From Rhea pennata (Eukaryota; Chordata; Aves; Rheiformes; Rheidae): DNA of 64,000 nucleotides. The translations under genes were made by a program, and so were the position numbers. The DNA lies in the NCBI RefSeq assembly GCF_028389875.1, contig NC_084682.1, positions 816,001 to 880,000 of the forward strand, read 5' to 3'. Below, in pieces: positions 26,301 to 38,300 of this stretch. The notes under the pieces are model-generated. The model was not told where the DNA came from and did no database searches. It saw only the letters and a list, made by a program, of their open reading frames with translations. The number at the start of each line of letters is the position of its first letter. The first letter of the stretch is position 1.

Positions 26301-29300
26301 ACAAACCTGCAAAGACGCACTTGTACAGCTGACAAACTTATCTTGGGTGGGGAAATAGATCTACACTCGCAGAAATAAACTCTGTTCCCGAGCTGAAGCA
26401 TGAGCTGCTGTGTCTTGTTCAACTCTCCTTTCCTTGACCAGTCCTGAGGGGAAAATCCAGTGAGGCAATCCAGTTGAAGTAAAATTCCTAATCTCTAAGT
26501 GATATTGGAGTAATGGCACTTAAATGGTTATTGTAGTTTGTACCTCCCTCTCCTTTAAAGAAGAAGCTGTATGGAGAGCCTGCAGTTTCAAAGACTTTCA
26601 AAAGAGTTTCTGTAGTGGCTAGCCAACAAAGTAAAATTGCAGGTTTGTGACTTGTGGTGTTTTCCTAGACCTACTGCAAGTTATTCCAAGGCAGGCTGAT
26701 ATGAACCCTCCTTACCAGGCTCCGCACCAGTTAGCTAGCTAAATGTGGTTCCAGTTGAATGAGAGAGGGGAAATGATAGTATAAATATTCCCTAAGGCAA
26801 ACTGTGTCTGGCAGAGAGCACTGCTGCCAGGAACTGGGGGTAAGCCTGTCTTTGCCGTCTGGGGAGCTGAAGCCTGCGAGGCCTTCCCCAGTGCGTGGAA
26901 GCTCCCTGCGCTGCAGACAGCTGGGGTTAGGAGGGGTGCTGGTGCAGACCCAGCTCGGAGTGCTCGTGGAGTGGGACGACGGTTGCTAAGTATCCCTGGC
27001 AGAGGGAGTTCTGCCGGGGGGGTGAGACCTGCAGCACGCTGCTACAGAGTCTCTTGGAGCAGATGCGCCGGCCTGTCTCCCTGGGGCGGTGTGTGGCCCA
27101 GAGGCATCCCCGGGCTGCAGTGTGGCTTGGAGGCAATGGCTAGTCCAGACACGCACCGCGGGATGAAGTAAGCAGCCAAAGATGCTGGCTTGTCCCAAGG
27201 CAGAGTGGTGCCTGGAGCTCCCTGCTATCAACTCTGTGAGCCGTGGGGCACTGCAGGATCTTGTGCTGGGCTCTCAGGGGTTAGGAAGCCCGGGCCTGCT
27301 GGGCTCATGTGACACAGTTTTCTCAATAGCAGCTGCGGCCTTGGTTGCTGATTTTAGTGCTCGCTTAGGGTGAAACTGGAGTCTTCACTGCAATGCGTGG
27401 TACCATGTCCTTGCATTTACCCCTTGCTATGGGCTTTGTCTTCAAGCCTGAGGTGTGCAGCTGCACCAGGAGAACTAGCTCTAACGGAGTAATTAACTCT
27501 CTTGGGCTTTTGTTGATGCAGTAGCTGTCTGAAACTAAGGTATGTGCCAAAATAAAATACATACATGTAAGGAATTATGGACTTATTCACAGTATCTATC
27601 TGAAACATGATTCCTTCATCCAGTTTTCTTCTCTTGAGAAGTTTGAGAAACAGTCTTCCTAACGCTGTTAATATTTTTGTCGGTGTTGATCTTTGCACTT
27701 TGCCTTAAGTCCTAGTCTTTGTGCCTGGTTTCTCTAACATTTGAATTGCTCATTGCTGTCACAGAGTTGCTTAGCCAGGTACTTTCAGAACTAAGTTTCC
27801 AAAGTTTTGGCCAGACAAAGTTTAAAAACTAGCTTAAAGGTAGTTCCCAGATGTGAAGAGCAGAGCTGGGTAGTTTGGGGTGCCAAGTGCAAAGCACTGA
27901 AGGTGTTTCAGTGGCCTGGGCTCACCTGAGCCAGCAGCCGTGGGACCCGTGAGTGCCCTCGGGCACAACTGCAGCACAGATGTTCCAGTATCGGTAAGAA
28001 CGCAAAGCCACAAATTCCAAACTACACTAGAATGTGACTTAAGGTGCTTAGGTTTATCTAGTCAAATTATACTGTGGATATATCCTAGTTAGAAATGAAT
28101 ACTTTCTCCACTTAATATCTGTGGAGCAGGCAGTGCTGCAGAAGAGACTTCTGAACGTGTGTGTCTTGGGTGGACCTGCTGGCGCTGGCTGGGAGCTGGT
28201 GAGCTCTCCTGCGTGGCCACAAACTGCAGGGCCTCTGCACACTTCCTCGAGTCAAACCTGGATGTTGTAAAGCCACTGAAAAATAAATGCAGCACTTGCA
28301 ACCCTCAGTACCCACAAATGGGTTAAAGCCAACCTAAGTTTAATGACAGCAGTAGAGCAGCTCTAACACTTCACTGTGGGCTCTTACTGAAAGAAGTGCT
28401 TGTTGCATCTAAACAAGTGCTGAAAGTTTCTGGGAAGCTACAGCTTTCCCTGGGGAGCCAGAGGAGGGCAGGTCCATGCTATATCCCATCTTCTCTGATA
28501 GACTCTTACAGAAATACTTCCACTTGGGCTACCTCTGAAGCTAGTGTCTAATTAAACAATTCAGTGTAGACAATTTATTTTAATTTATTATTCAGACAAA
28601 ATTTAATTTGCATTTGCTATATCTACACCAGCCAAAATGTGTCAAAATTAGCATATACTGCTCTGCGCTGCGCTGAACTTTGGCCTGTGTGAAGAAGTGC
28701 TGCTTGGCTTCTTGAAGCATCCTGAACGGATCTCTTGTGGAGGCAGAGATTTCATCCCTTGCTGGGTAGTGCTCTGTGAATAACACCCTGGTTCTTGCCC
28801 CCCACCCCTTCCCTGTGCACAGCAGCTGCAGGTCATTCCAGCCAAAGCTCTGCTTGGGTGCAGGCAGGGTAGCACTTAGTTTTTCTGGTGGAGTCGGCAC
28901 TTATTTGTGTCTGTGCACTTCAAGAACTGGAAATATGGGGGTGGGAGGAGCATGTGAGGATCCAGTTTGAGTATGGATGACTCAGTTTTGTTATTTTGTG
29001 TATGTCCCAAGTATAGAGAATGCCAGCAGTCTTATTTCTACATAATTAAATGTTGCGTCATTAATGTGGGATGATGTTGTATTGCTTTTTCTTAATTGTT
29101 TATTGCTGTTGATTCAGTTACTTGTAAACTGTTACACAATGTAAGCTACCTTTCTTCCTCCTTGGAGAAATGAGTGGTGTTCTCCTGTGGATGAACACAA
29201 CAGCTGCATCATGAGACCAGGTTTATGTGGCCATTAAAGGGAAACGTAAACTTAATGTTAATTAACTTAATGATAATAAACTTAACGATAATTAAACTTA

Positions 29301-32300
29301 GTTGCTAATTGCAACAAAACATACCTGAGTTCTAGCTACCAGATCTGCTTTAGAATGAAATCGAATCTGCACTTTCATTTTACCTCTCTCCACTCCAGGT
29401 GGAACTTTAGTGCCAAACCGAAGCCTGGTGCGTGCACTGATTACACTCACCTTTCCTGAGCAGGAGAGAGTTGGAGCTGCCACTACACCAAAACTTCATT
29501 CTCCAAAAGCATCATGAAAATCATTAGTTGTAGATGCAGGCATAATTTCAAACTCAATGCTAAATACTTAGGACAAAAGAGACCCCTTGTTACTAAGGGA
29601 TTCAAGGTTAGACCCTTATTGCACTATAAAATTGCTACAGAGAGCAGTTCCAATGAGTGGCAAACATTAAACAGAAATCTTAGTTATGCTTATTGGGTAT
29701 GTCACTCACATGGATTTGAGTGGGAGAGATTTTAATTCTGCTTTCTTCTTTCTATCTTTAAAAAGAACAGTAGAAACTAGTCAGAGATTTAATTTTCTAT
29801 AAAGAACTTTGGGTCTGTTTTTGAGCCTGTTCCTGCATTTCTCTTTGGCAGGTTGTTTGCCTGAGCATAAGGCTCTGAGGACTGCTTCTGGGCTTCCCAG
29901 GATTTTCTTTGGAGGAGCTATTCTGCTCCTTGTGTGTGTTGTGTGGAGCTGGCCTTGAGCAAGTGATTATGTAAGCTGTGTTATCTTAGTTTCATTCTAG
30001 TATTGAGATTTTCTTGTTAGGGATGTGGCACTTGCTTTTCTTCTCTTTGAAGAGTTGGGGCCCTTCACACATGGGAAGCGGCATGGAGCACTCCAGAGAC
30101 TTGTAGACGAATTGGGGCAGGAGGAGTGTCAGGTTGCTTGGACAGATGCAAAGGCTTTTCTAGGCAGATCCAGTGGGTTTGAACTGCAGGTCTCGCATGC
30201 CTGGTATAACGTCTTTGCAATATCCATGTCTTTGCACTGTGGTCCTGGTTTCCTTGGACACAAAGTGACCACTGCAGTCGGTCAGTGAAGCGTAGTGAGT
30301 GCTTCAGTTCGATGCGTGTGCCTGTGCACCACCAGAAGTGCAAAGAGGAACACAAATGTCCTGCTGCTTTAGCCAGAGGAGGGAGGGGAGGAGGAGGAGG
30401 TGGCAGTGGCTGCCCAGTGTCCCGCTGTGTCGTGTCAACCCCTGGCCTCGCTGGGTCTGGGCTGCGCCTGCTCAGGCTGTAGGCTTTCCAGGGTGCTTGT
30501 TGTTCGCAGAAATTTCTAGCTCTGTAATCCCTGCATCAGTTACCTTAATCATAATATCAGATGTCCTAAATAAACATGGAGAGAGGAATGGGGGGAGGGT
30601 TATGTGTGTGTGGTTTTGTGGTTTGTTTATTTTTGATTTGGCAGAGGAAGGTGAGAGGACAGAAAATTTGTCTGGAAACTACTCAGTAGTTCACTGACCA
30701 GATCTTTTATGCTAGTCTGTTTAGTATGGATGGCTCTGCCTGGGCCTAGGCATGCCATAGTAACTAACTTTGTCTTGTAATTCAATGCATCTCATTTGCT
30801 TACAAGTTTGGCAGAGCTGAAGTGCTCCAACATTTGTCCCATGCTGCACCGGTACAGCACTCGATATCAGCAGTCTATTTATAACGAACTCCTGGGCTGA
30901 AGCAATCGGGCTAATACCTGCTCTTAGAGTGTGCCTGAAGAACTTGTCAGATATACGCACATCTATCTCTGTCTGTCTGTGCCTCTGGAGCAGTGAGGAG
31001 AGGAGGAAGTCTTCAGCTGCTGGGAGTTAGTTTTGCGCTTTGTGGATATTGTGGTGCTCTGTAGCTTTGCAGTTGGCAGACGGCAGCGAAGATGATGTGT
31101 GGAGGATGAAGGTCGCTGGAAGGGGCTTTGGGAGAACTGCTGTGAAACCAGCAACTGATTCTGACCGAGATACTGGAAAGGAGGAAAGAGATGTATACTT
31201 AAGAGTATATGGGACACAGATCTGAGTAGTTATTGGTCCTGTGCTTCTTGTCACCTTTGGTCCAAGTAAGAAATTTCTTTGGAGAATTTGGTTGACTGTG
31301 TGAAAATGTTAACAAATCCAAACTGAAGAGGGTGAGGTCTGCCTTGTGGGAACTGCCTTGTGGGGGCTTAAATATATGTGCGCAAACAAGAGACTTGCAA
31401 ACAAAACTAACTTTTCTAATCCAGTGCTGTATGAGCTGGGTTGCCTGTGATCATGGGAAACAGCATTTTTGCAAACTGCTGTAAGCATGTAACTGATCTA
31501 ATCTTCCAGACACGCAGTTTTAATTCGTGTGATGAGAGGTCACCCCTCTTACCCAAACCTCCCGCAAGCTGCACCGTCTCCCCAGACGTGCCAGAAGCTT
31601 CCCAGTGTCCTGGGCCGTATCCAGACGTTATCCCCAGCGAGGCAGTGACTGAAAGCCTACAAAAATGCACAGAGTACATCCAAGACTCACCCGAGGCCAA
31701 GGGCGAAGAAGAAACGGCAACGGCCTGTGGTAGCAGCTGCTCAAAACTCGGCTTTGCTGCCGCTGGCCTACCGCAGCAGACAGAGGCATCCCGTGCCTTG
31801 GCTGTCCTTCCCCTCGACCTTGAGAAAGGGTCAGCAGCGCTGTTGCGTGGTGCTCAGCTGCTTGAGGCCTGCCAGTGCCATGTGAAACTTGAGGACGGCA
31901 GTTTAGGTCGTAGATCATGCAACCAGGAAGAGCATGTGGCTGCCACGGCCTGCGGAGCACTTCCTGCCACCCCGCAGCGAAGCCCCCACTGCTGTGGGGA
32001 GGCAACAGCCTTGAAGTCAGAAACGTCCTTCGCGGATCCGGGCAGCTTGTCAAAATGCAGATCTACTGCTCCCTCCTTGGGGAGCTGTGAAACCCTTGAA
32101 ACATCTACCTCTGATCTGTCAGCAAACACAGAAGGAATCCCTAGCGTCCCAGAGACGGTCTTGTCCTCTTTGCTCTGCGATGAGCCGTTGTCGCAGACTC
32201 AGGATACGGGTGCTGATTCTGCGTTGACTGACCGTACCGCTTGGCCCAGTGGCAGCTTAAATTGTGACACCGGCTCTAAAGTGCACACACTGTCGTCAAA

Positions 32301-35300
32301 GCAGCAGAAGAAGAGGAAGAGGAAAAAGAAGCTTGCACTTCTAGGTGCTCAGTGGTGGGGGGTCTCTGTTGCCCCCGATGTGGCTGAAAGACTTGGATGC
32401 GTGTGAGGGGCTGGGGTGGCTGTGTGTGTTCATGGCGTGGGGCAGGGTAAAGGAGAGGGGAGGCAAGTTTACCCTTAATCATTTTTCTGGTGCGAGCTTT
32501 CCCAGCCTTGCTCTTTACCAAAAAGTGACTTGTTTGTTTTGCTAATGTGGGGAAGGAGCAAACACAGGGCTTTTCTGCTTGCAGCTTGAACGCTGAGACA
32601 TAACCGAAACGTGACTGGAGTTCTGTGGCAGTGGTGGTGGTATGAAGCTGCAAGGTTGGTGAGGCTGCCTGGGATGCTGCATGCACGTGCAGTGAGAACT
32701 GAACTTTCCAAGGTCTGTGGCATCTGTTATCGTGTGCAGTCGGCAGTATTCAGGTGTGAGCCTTCTGCTGTGCCAGGGATCTTGATCTGTGTAGCTCGTG
32801 AGGTGCCTAGCACATCAGCAGGGTCGCTATAAATAGGAGGCATGGTTAGAGCAGTGCCTGTCACCTTGGCGTGTACTCTTTGTCCAGGTGCAAAGATGAA
32901 ACTTAATCCTTTTGCCTACCCTTTCCACCAGGTGCAAAACGTGATTCAGGCAATGCACGTTTCTTTCTTACCATCGAATGGTGTCTGTTCCTCCTCCTCC
33001 TCCCCTCTTCGGTATCTTCCTTTGCCTGTTTCCCTGACAGTTTAATTTTCATATGTATTCAGAGTTTGTTCACACTGTGCTCCAGAGTAAAAATGAGAAC
33101 ATCCCGTTACCACGAGGCTGCCAGCTTGCAAGAGGCAGAGCTTAACAAGCGCCTCAGGCGCGCTCGTGGGCAGAGCCCGAAGGCTGGAGGGGAGAGGATC
33201 CCCGCTGCGGCGCGGAGCGTGCCCTGCCACAGGGGACGGCCGTTGCCTGGGAGCGCAAAACTGCGTCTAGAGCCCGCGCGTCCAGGAGGGCTGGGTCTGC
33301 GCTTTGCAGCTTATAGCAGCAGGGTCGAGGGCGGTGTTGGTAAGCGAGGAGCGGCGGGCAGAGCCCGCGGACGGGGCGCAGCCGCCCAGCCGGCGCGCGT
33401 CGGCAGGCTCCGCTGAAGTGGTCCCGACCTGCGTCGCCTTGCCGCTTTCTGTGCGGGCCAAGGGATTGTACCCGAAAGGGAGCTGCGTGCCCGCTTGACG
33501 CTGGGACTGAGAATGAATAACGGGTGAAAAAATCTTTGCAGATACCTTTCAGGTTTCTTTTTTGCTCTTTCTGCCATCTGGAACCTGCTGAAATTGGGAG
33601 ACTGACGCTTTACCCTGATGCCGTTTCCGGTGTCTTTGCCGGAGGCCGGTGGGAAGGCCGGCCCTGCTCCTGCTCGCAGCCCGCCTCCTGGTGCTGCTGC
33701 AGCACAGCAGTAAAAATCAGTGACCCACTTTAAGAGCAGGCAGGTAAAACCCTGCTTTGCAGCAGGGAGAGCGTATGCAGTGAGTCAGCACTGAGCAGGC
33801 AGCGTGTCCTCCAGGCAGCTCACTTGCGTTGCTGTGAATTGGGGGTTGAAACAAAGCATGCTGTTTCTGCTGAAATGTCCCTGTTCAAAAAAACATTGCT
33901 GGCTTTAAACCTGCTGGATGGCCATTCTTCCTCAGCCTGAACCGAAGACTGCTGGCTGGAGCTGGACCTTGTGGTGTAAGGGGACCTGGAGGTGTTGCTT
34001 CTGTGTCCCTCGGGTCATGTGCCCAGAGCGTTGTGCAAGGTGGCATGGCTGGGAATAAGAGCACGGGGACAGGAGCTAGCACATCTCGTGAGCTGCTACT
34101 TCAGCTTCTCAGCTGGCAGTAAGAGTCTGCGTAATGCGGTCAGGAAGGGTCCGTGGTCACGGACAGGTGGCACCTGGGGTGCTGGGTAGTATCACTGCCG
34201 CTCTAGCCGTGCTTGTTCCTGTTCTGCCCTAGGGCATCTACTGCTGCAGCAGTTGACACTGGGGTGCTACGTTTCTGGTCCGTGCTACACCCTCCCTTGT
34301 GGCTTTATGCCTAGGGCCAAATTCTGCCTCTCCTTTTTGGCTGCTGCAGGAGGAGCAAAAGTTCAGCGATCCTGCCCTGTTTGTACTGCCCTGTGTGGGC
34401 AGGGGCTGGACCAAACCTAACTCGGGAGCCTGGAGCTAATGCAAGGGAAGGGCTAGTCGTGTCTACAAGACTAACAGCCTCAGATGTTGCATTTCTGGCT
34501 GTAGTTTTTCTCTTCCGCGTGTGTCCCAGGCTGTCAGAAGGAGCTCTGGCTCTGCTGGCTGTGCGGGTGTAACTAGGGGCTCTCCTCAGGCCTCGGGGGA
34601 TACAATGTTTTTCTGAAAACGTGATCTCTTGAGGCATTCTTGCATGATGCTTTTCCTCCTTTCCAGTATGGCTGGAGCTTGTTAGAGCCGTAGCCAAGTG
34701 CTCTAGCCTGGCTTGCCCACGCTTTCATCTGTCAAAAAAAAAATGAACAGCTCACGTTAGAGACGTATGCGAGGTGACAGTGAACATGAGCGGTGGCTGC
34801 CGAGATACTAAAAGCATCAGAGGCTGGTTCCAGTAGCTCTGTTTACCTGCTGCTCCAAAGACAACCTTGACAGTTGTCTTTGAAGCAGGTTTGCTGTTGG
34901 CTTCCCTATTCCCTCTCTGCAAGTGGGTAGTTAATGGCTGTTTCTGCTATTCCAGCTGTAGCACCTCTGGCCAATGCTGTAATAGATCCTCTTTCAGTGG
35001 GGCCTGTGTTGGTGGTTTCAGCAGCTTTAGGAGACCTGCAGCTTCCTGTCTGATCTGTTCTCTGGCAGTGTCTGCTTTAGAGGCAAGGAAAACAAACCAT
35101 TGCCAAAGCATGAAGTAGGCGCAAAGATCTTCCTCTCCCCATGACGTTTCTGTCTAAATGAGCACCTAACATGTCGTCACTTTTTTCTTAAAAGAAATTG
35201 CTGAGGCCGAGCCTCACCCTGGCACCTTGGTTTCCCTACAGAGTATTTTGAAAATGCAGAGGGTGGCCTGATGCGTGCAGGGGTGTGGGAGCTGTTTGTG

Positions 35301-38300
35301 TTTCTGTGAAGTAACCTGGCTCCTGCGTGATTTGCAGCTCAGCGGTGCAACTGCTGTCCTTTCCCCTCCCTCTTCTCTGGCTGAGCAGTAGCGTAGCAGG
35401 AGGTGTGCTGGAAGCCCTGTAACATGTTGGTGCAGAGGTTACAGCTGCCTCCAGGCCACAAAGCACCACACACCCATTTCTTTTAATTAAGAAGGTTAAG
35501 ACTGGATTGAATGTATTGTATGCTGACCCATCCTTCTGCTTTCATTCCCTCCTCTCGGTTATGGAAGATCCCCCCCCCCCAGGCAAGTGCGAGCCTGTTA
35601 ATTATGCTGTGAGGGGAAGGGAGAGCAGGCTAAAGTTTTGCTGTATTTTAACCCTTGACTGTCTGGCTGGGTTGGCCAGAGGACAGAGATTTAATTGCAG
35701 ACTGTGTCCTTAGCTTGCTTGGAGAGGATTGGCTGTTTGCTCAGACCTTACCTAAATCCCCCTCTTCTCCCCCAGAGCACTCGTCTGGCGTGGCACTCAT
35801 GAATGGCAGCGGCCCGCACGAGAGCCTCAAGGGCGACAAGGACGCGCGGCAGAACGGCCACGAGGAGGCTGAGCCGGGGGAAGATGGGAACGACCAGGAG
35901 GTCATTGTCATACAGGACACAGGATTTACCGTCAAGATCTGCGCGCCCGGGATAGAGCCCTTTTCCCTCCAGGTACCTGCCTTCCAAGGGACGGAGAAAT
36001 AGCGGCTGGCAGGGGCGAGGAGAGGAGGCAGTGCCGAGCAGGGCAGGCGCGAAAGGGTGCCGGGCTGGCACGTGCCGCACGCGTGGCCTGGCGTGGGGAG
36101 CGTGTCCTCGGCTAGCGCTGGCTGCACTAGCCAGCTAACCCCGGGGACTCCTGCAGGCAGGAGAGATGCTGAGCGCTACCCAGCCCCGGGTGGGGGAGGC
36201 AGGAAGGAGCGGTGCCAGGGCCTCTGCTCAGCGCTGGGTGAGGAGGACTGGGGAGAGGCACTGGTGAGGTTGTGCCAGGCCTCTCCTGAGGTCTGGCAGC
36301 ACTGGTGTATGCCGCTGGTGGGAAGCATTTGAACCAATGCACTAACGCAGTGCTTTCCTTCAGCTAACGGGGAGGGGACAAGGATCAGAGGAGGCTTGCA
36401 GGAAGTCCCTTTCCATGTAACTGCAGCCTGGTCAATGTCTTCAGGATACTTCTGGTTCCTTGACTTGTCCACTTTCAAATGGGGTTAAGTGGGGAAGGAG
36501 GCAACAAAGTGTAGAAGGTGCAGGAGAGAAGCTCCCTAGCCAGAGGCTTTTATGGCAAAAGGAAAGAGGAGGAGGCATGAGCAAAAATGCCGCTCTGGCA
36601 CAGGCCAGTGCAGGATTTGCAAGGGCAGGGGAGGGTCTTTTGCTCCAGATCCTGGGCGTGAAGGGAGAGCAGGTGGGTCAAATGAGGTGTAGCTGCCCCC
36701 TTGCCCCATCTCCGAGGGTGTCGGGCAAGGAGCGGAGTACTGAGGAAATGGCCTTCCTGCTTCTGGGCCCTCCTAAAGGAGGGATGAGAATGCGTAACCT
36801 CTGGGCCTTCCTCTCTGGAAAGGAAGACCTTTTGCTTGCCCAAAGGTTTTGGTATGATGCTTCTTCGGACTGATCTGCGCCTGACAGTGACATGCTAGCA
36901 GAGGCTCAGGGAGCTCGAGCATCTGCTTGGCAGTCCCGTGAATGATGCAGTCTTCACTTTCTCCTCTACGCAGAGAGCTCTGCTGAACACTGTGCGTGTG
37001 TGTGTGTGTGTCATGTTGACAGCGATGCACCACCAGATCAGGATGGGCTTTGATGTGCCTAGCCAATGCTGCTTTAGCTTGATACTTCACTGAAAACTCT
37101 TTGGATGAAGCACCTTTAGTTTGGGGGGGAGGAGTCTTGTGAGTCTAAACCCAGTGGGAAGTCTTATCTTCCCATGACCAGCAGAAAATCCAGTGAAACT
37201 ACATCCCCTGTGGAACAAGCTGTTTCTCAGCCCAGCTTCTTTTTCCCCTTTAAATCCCATTGGCTTTTAGTTTTAATAGGCTAATAATAGCAGGCCGTAT
37301 TGTTTACAGCAGCTTATGTAAACTACCCCAAATTTTCATAGCTTGAGAACAGTGTCAGTTGTGCTGGAGCCAAAGCAGGCAGGTACAAGAGCAGCCCTGG
37401 TGCACAAGTCAGGGTTGTTCCTCGCATCCCACAAGCCACGTGCTTGCGGGCTGTGTTCCCTAGAGGTGTGGCATAGATGTGCCACACCACGCTGTGGGTC
37501 TCGGTGCAGAATGAGTAGAGGAGATGATCTGTTTTCCACTTACATCATTCAAAACGTCACCACAAATGCACAACATGGATGGATAAGGCGAGAGTCACTG
37601 TTTTTCTCCTTTCTCCTGCTCCTTTGCTGCCCTCTTGCCATCCCTGCCCTATGCCTGTGTTTAATGCAGCACAAGGCTGTGATGCCTGTGGGTGCTGAGT
37701 CCTGTGGGTTGTAGCCAAGGTGGGTGACCCATGCAGGAGAGGTGGGAATACCCTCCTGGGGGGGGACAGGAATAGTTGTCTTAGGAGGAAGAGCTAGGGT
37801 TTGCCTTTCCAAGCTCGAAGAGGTACAAGAGGTGTTTGATTCTGCACAGAGGGGAAAAATTTGGCAAGACTACGCAGGAGGAATTTTTGCATGTGCTCTG
37901 GGGTAGCCTTCCATGCCTACTACCCTCAAGTTTGCTGACATGTTGCAGTGTTACTAGGAGAACAGATATCTCTAGTGGATTTGTGTCCCTGTGCTGGATC
38001 TTCTTTAGGTGTGTGCTGGAGAATAAGTTGGCTGAGAATAACTGACTGGGTTGTTCTTTCCTAAGGTGTCTCCTCAAGAAATGGTACAAGAGATCCACCA
38101 AGTTTTGATGGACCGAGAAGATACCTGCCACCGGACTTGCTTCTCTCTGCAGCTGGATGGCAATGTCCTTGATAATTTTGCTGAGCTAAAAACCATTGAA
38201 GGACTGCAGGAAGGCTCATTGCTGAAAGTAGTGGAAGGCAAGTTCCTTGAAGCTTCAGGAGGGAATGAATGAGGGTTTTTGTAGGGACTGTTTTTGGCCA

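Larger units (their letters stand above)
23341..35775 (+). other. CLUH: CLUH intron 1 (12.4 kb)
   Basis: The first 450 bp remain CpG-island sequence; the rest is ordinary composition. It holds a T-rich tract (25098-25131), a GT repeat (25244-25265), a large candidate coding exon at 31453-32344/32406 and a second CpG-enriched patch at 33140-33490. Other short frames look random. The pyrimidine tract and CCCCCAG acceptor before 35776 are strong. Confidence 0.8.
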
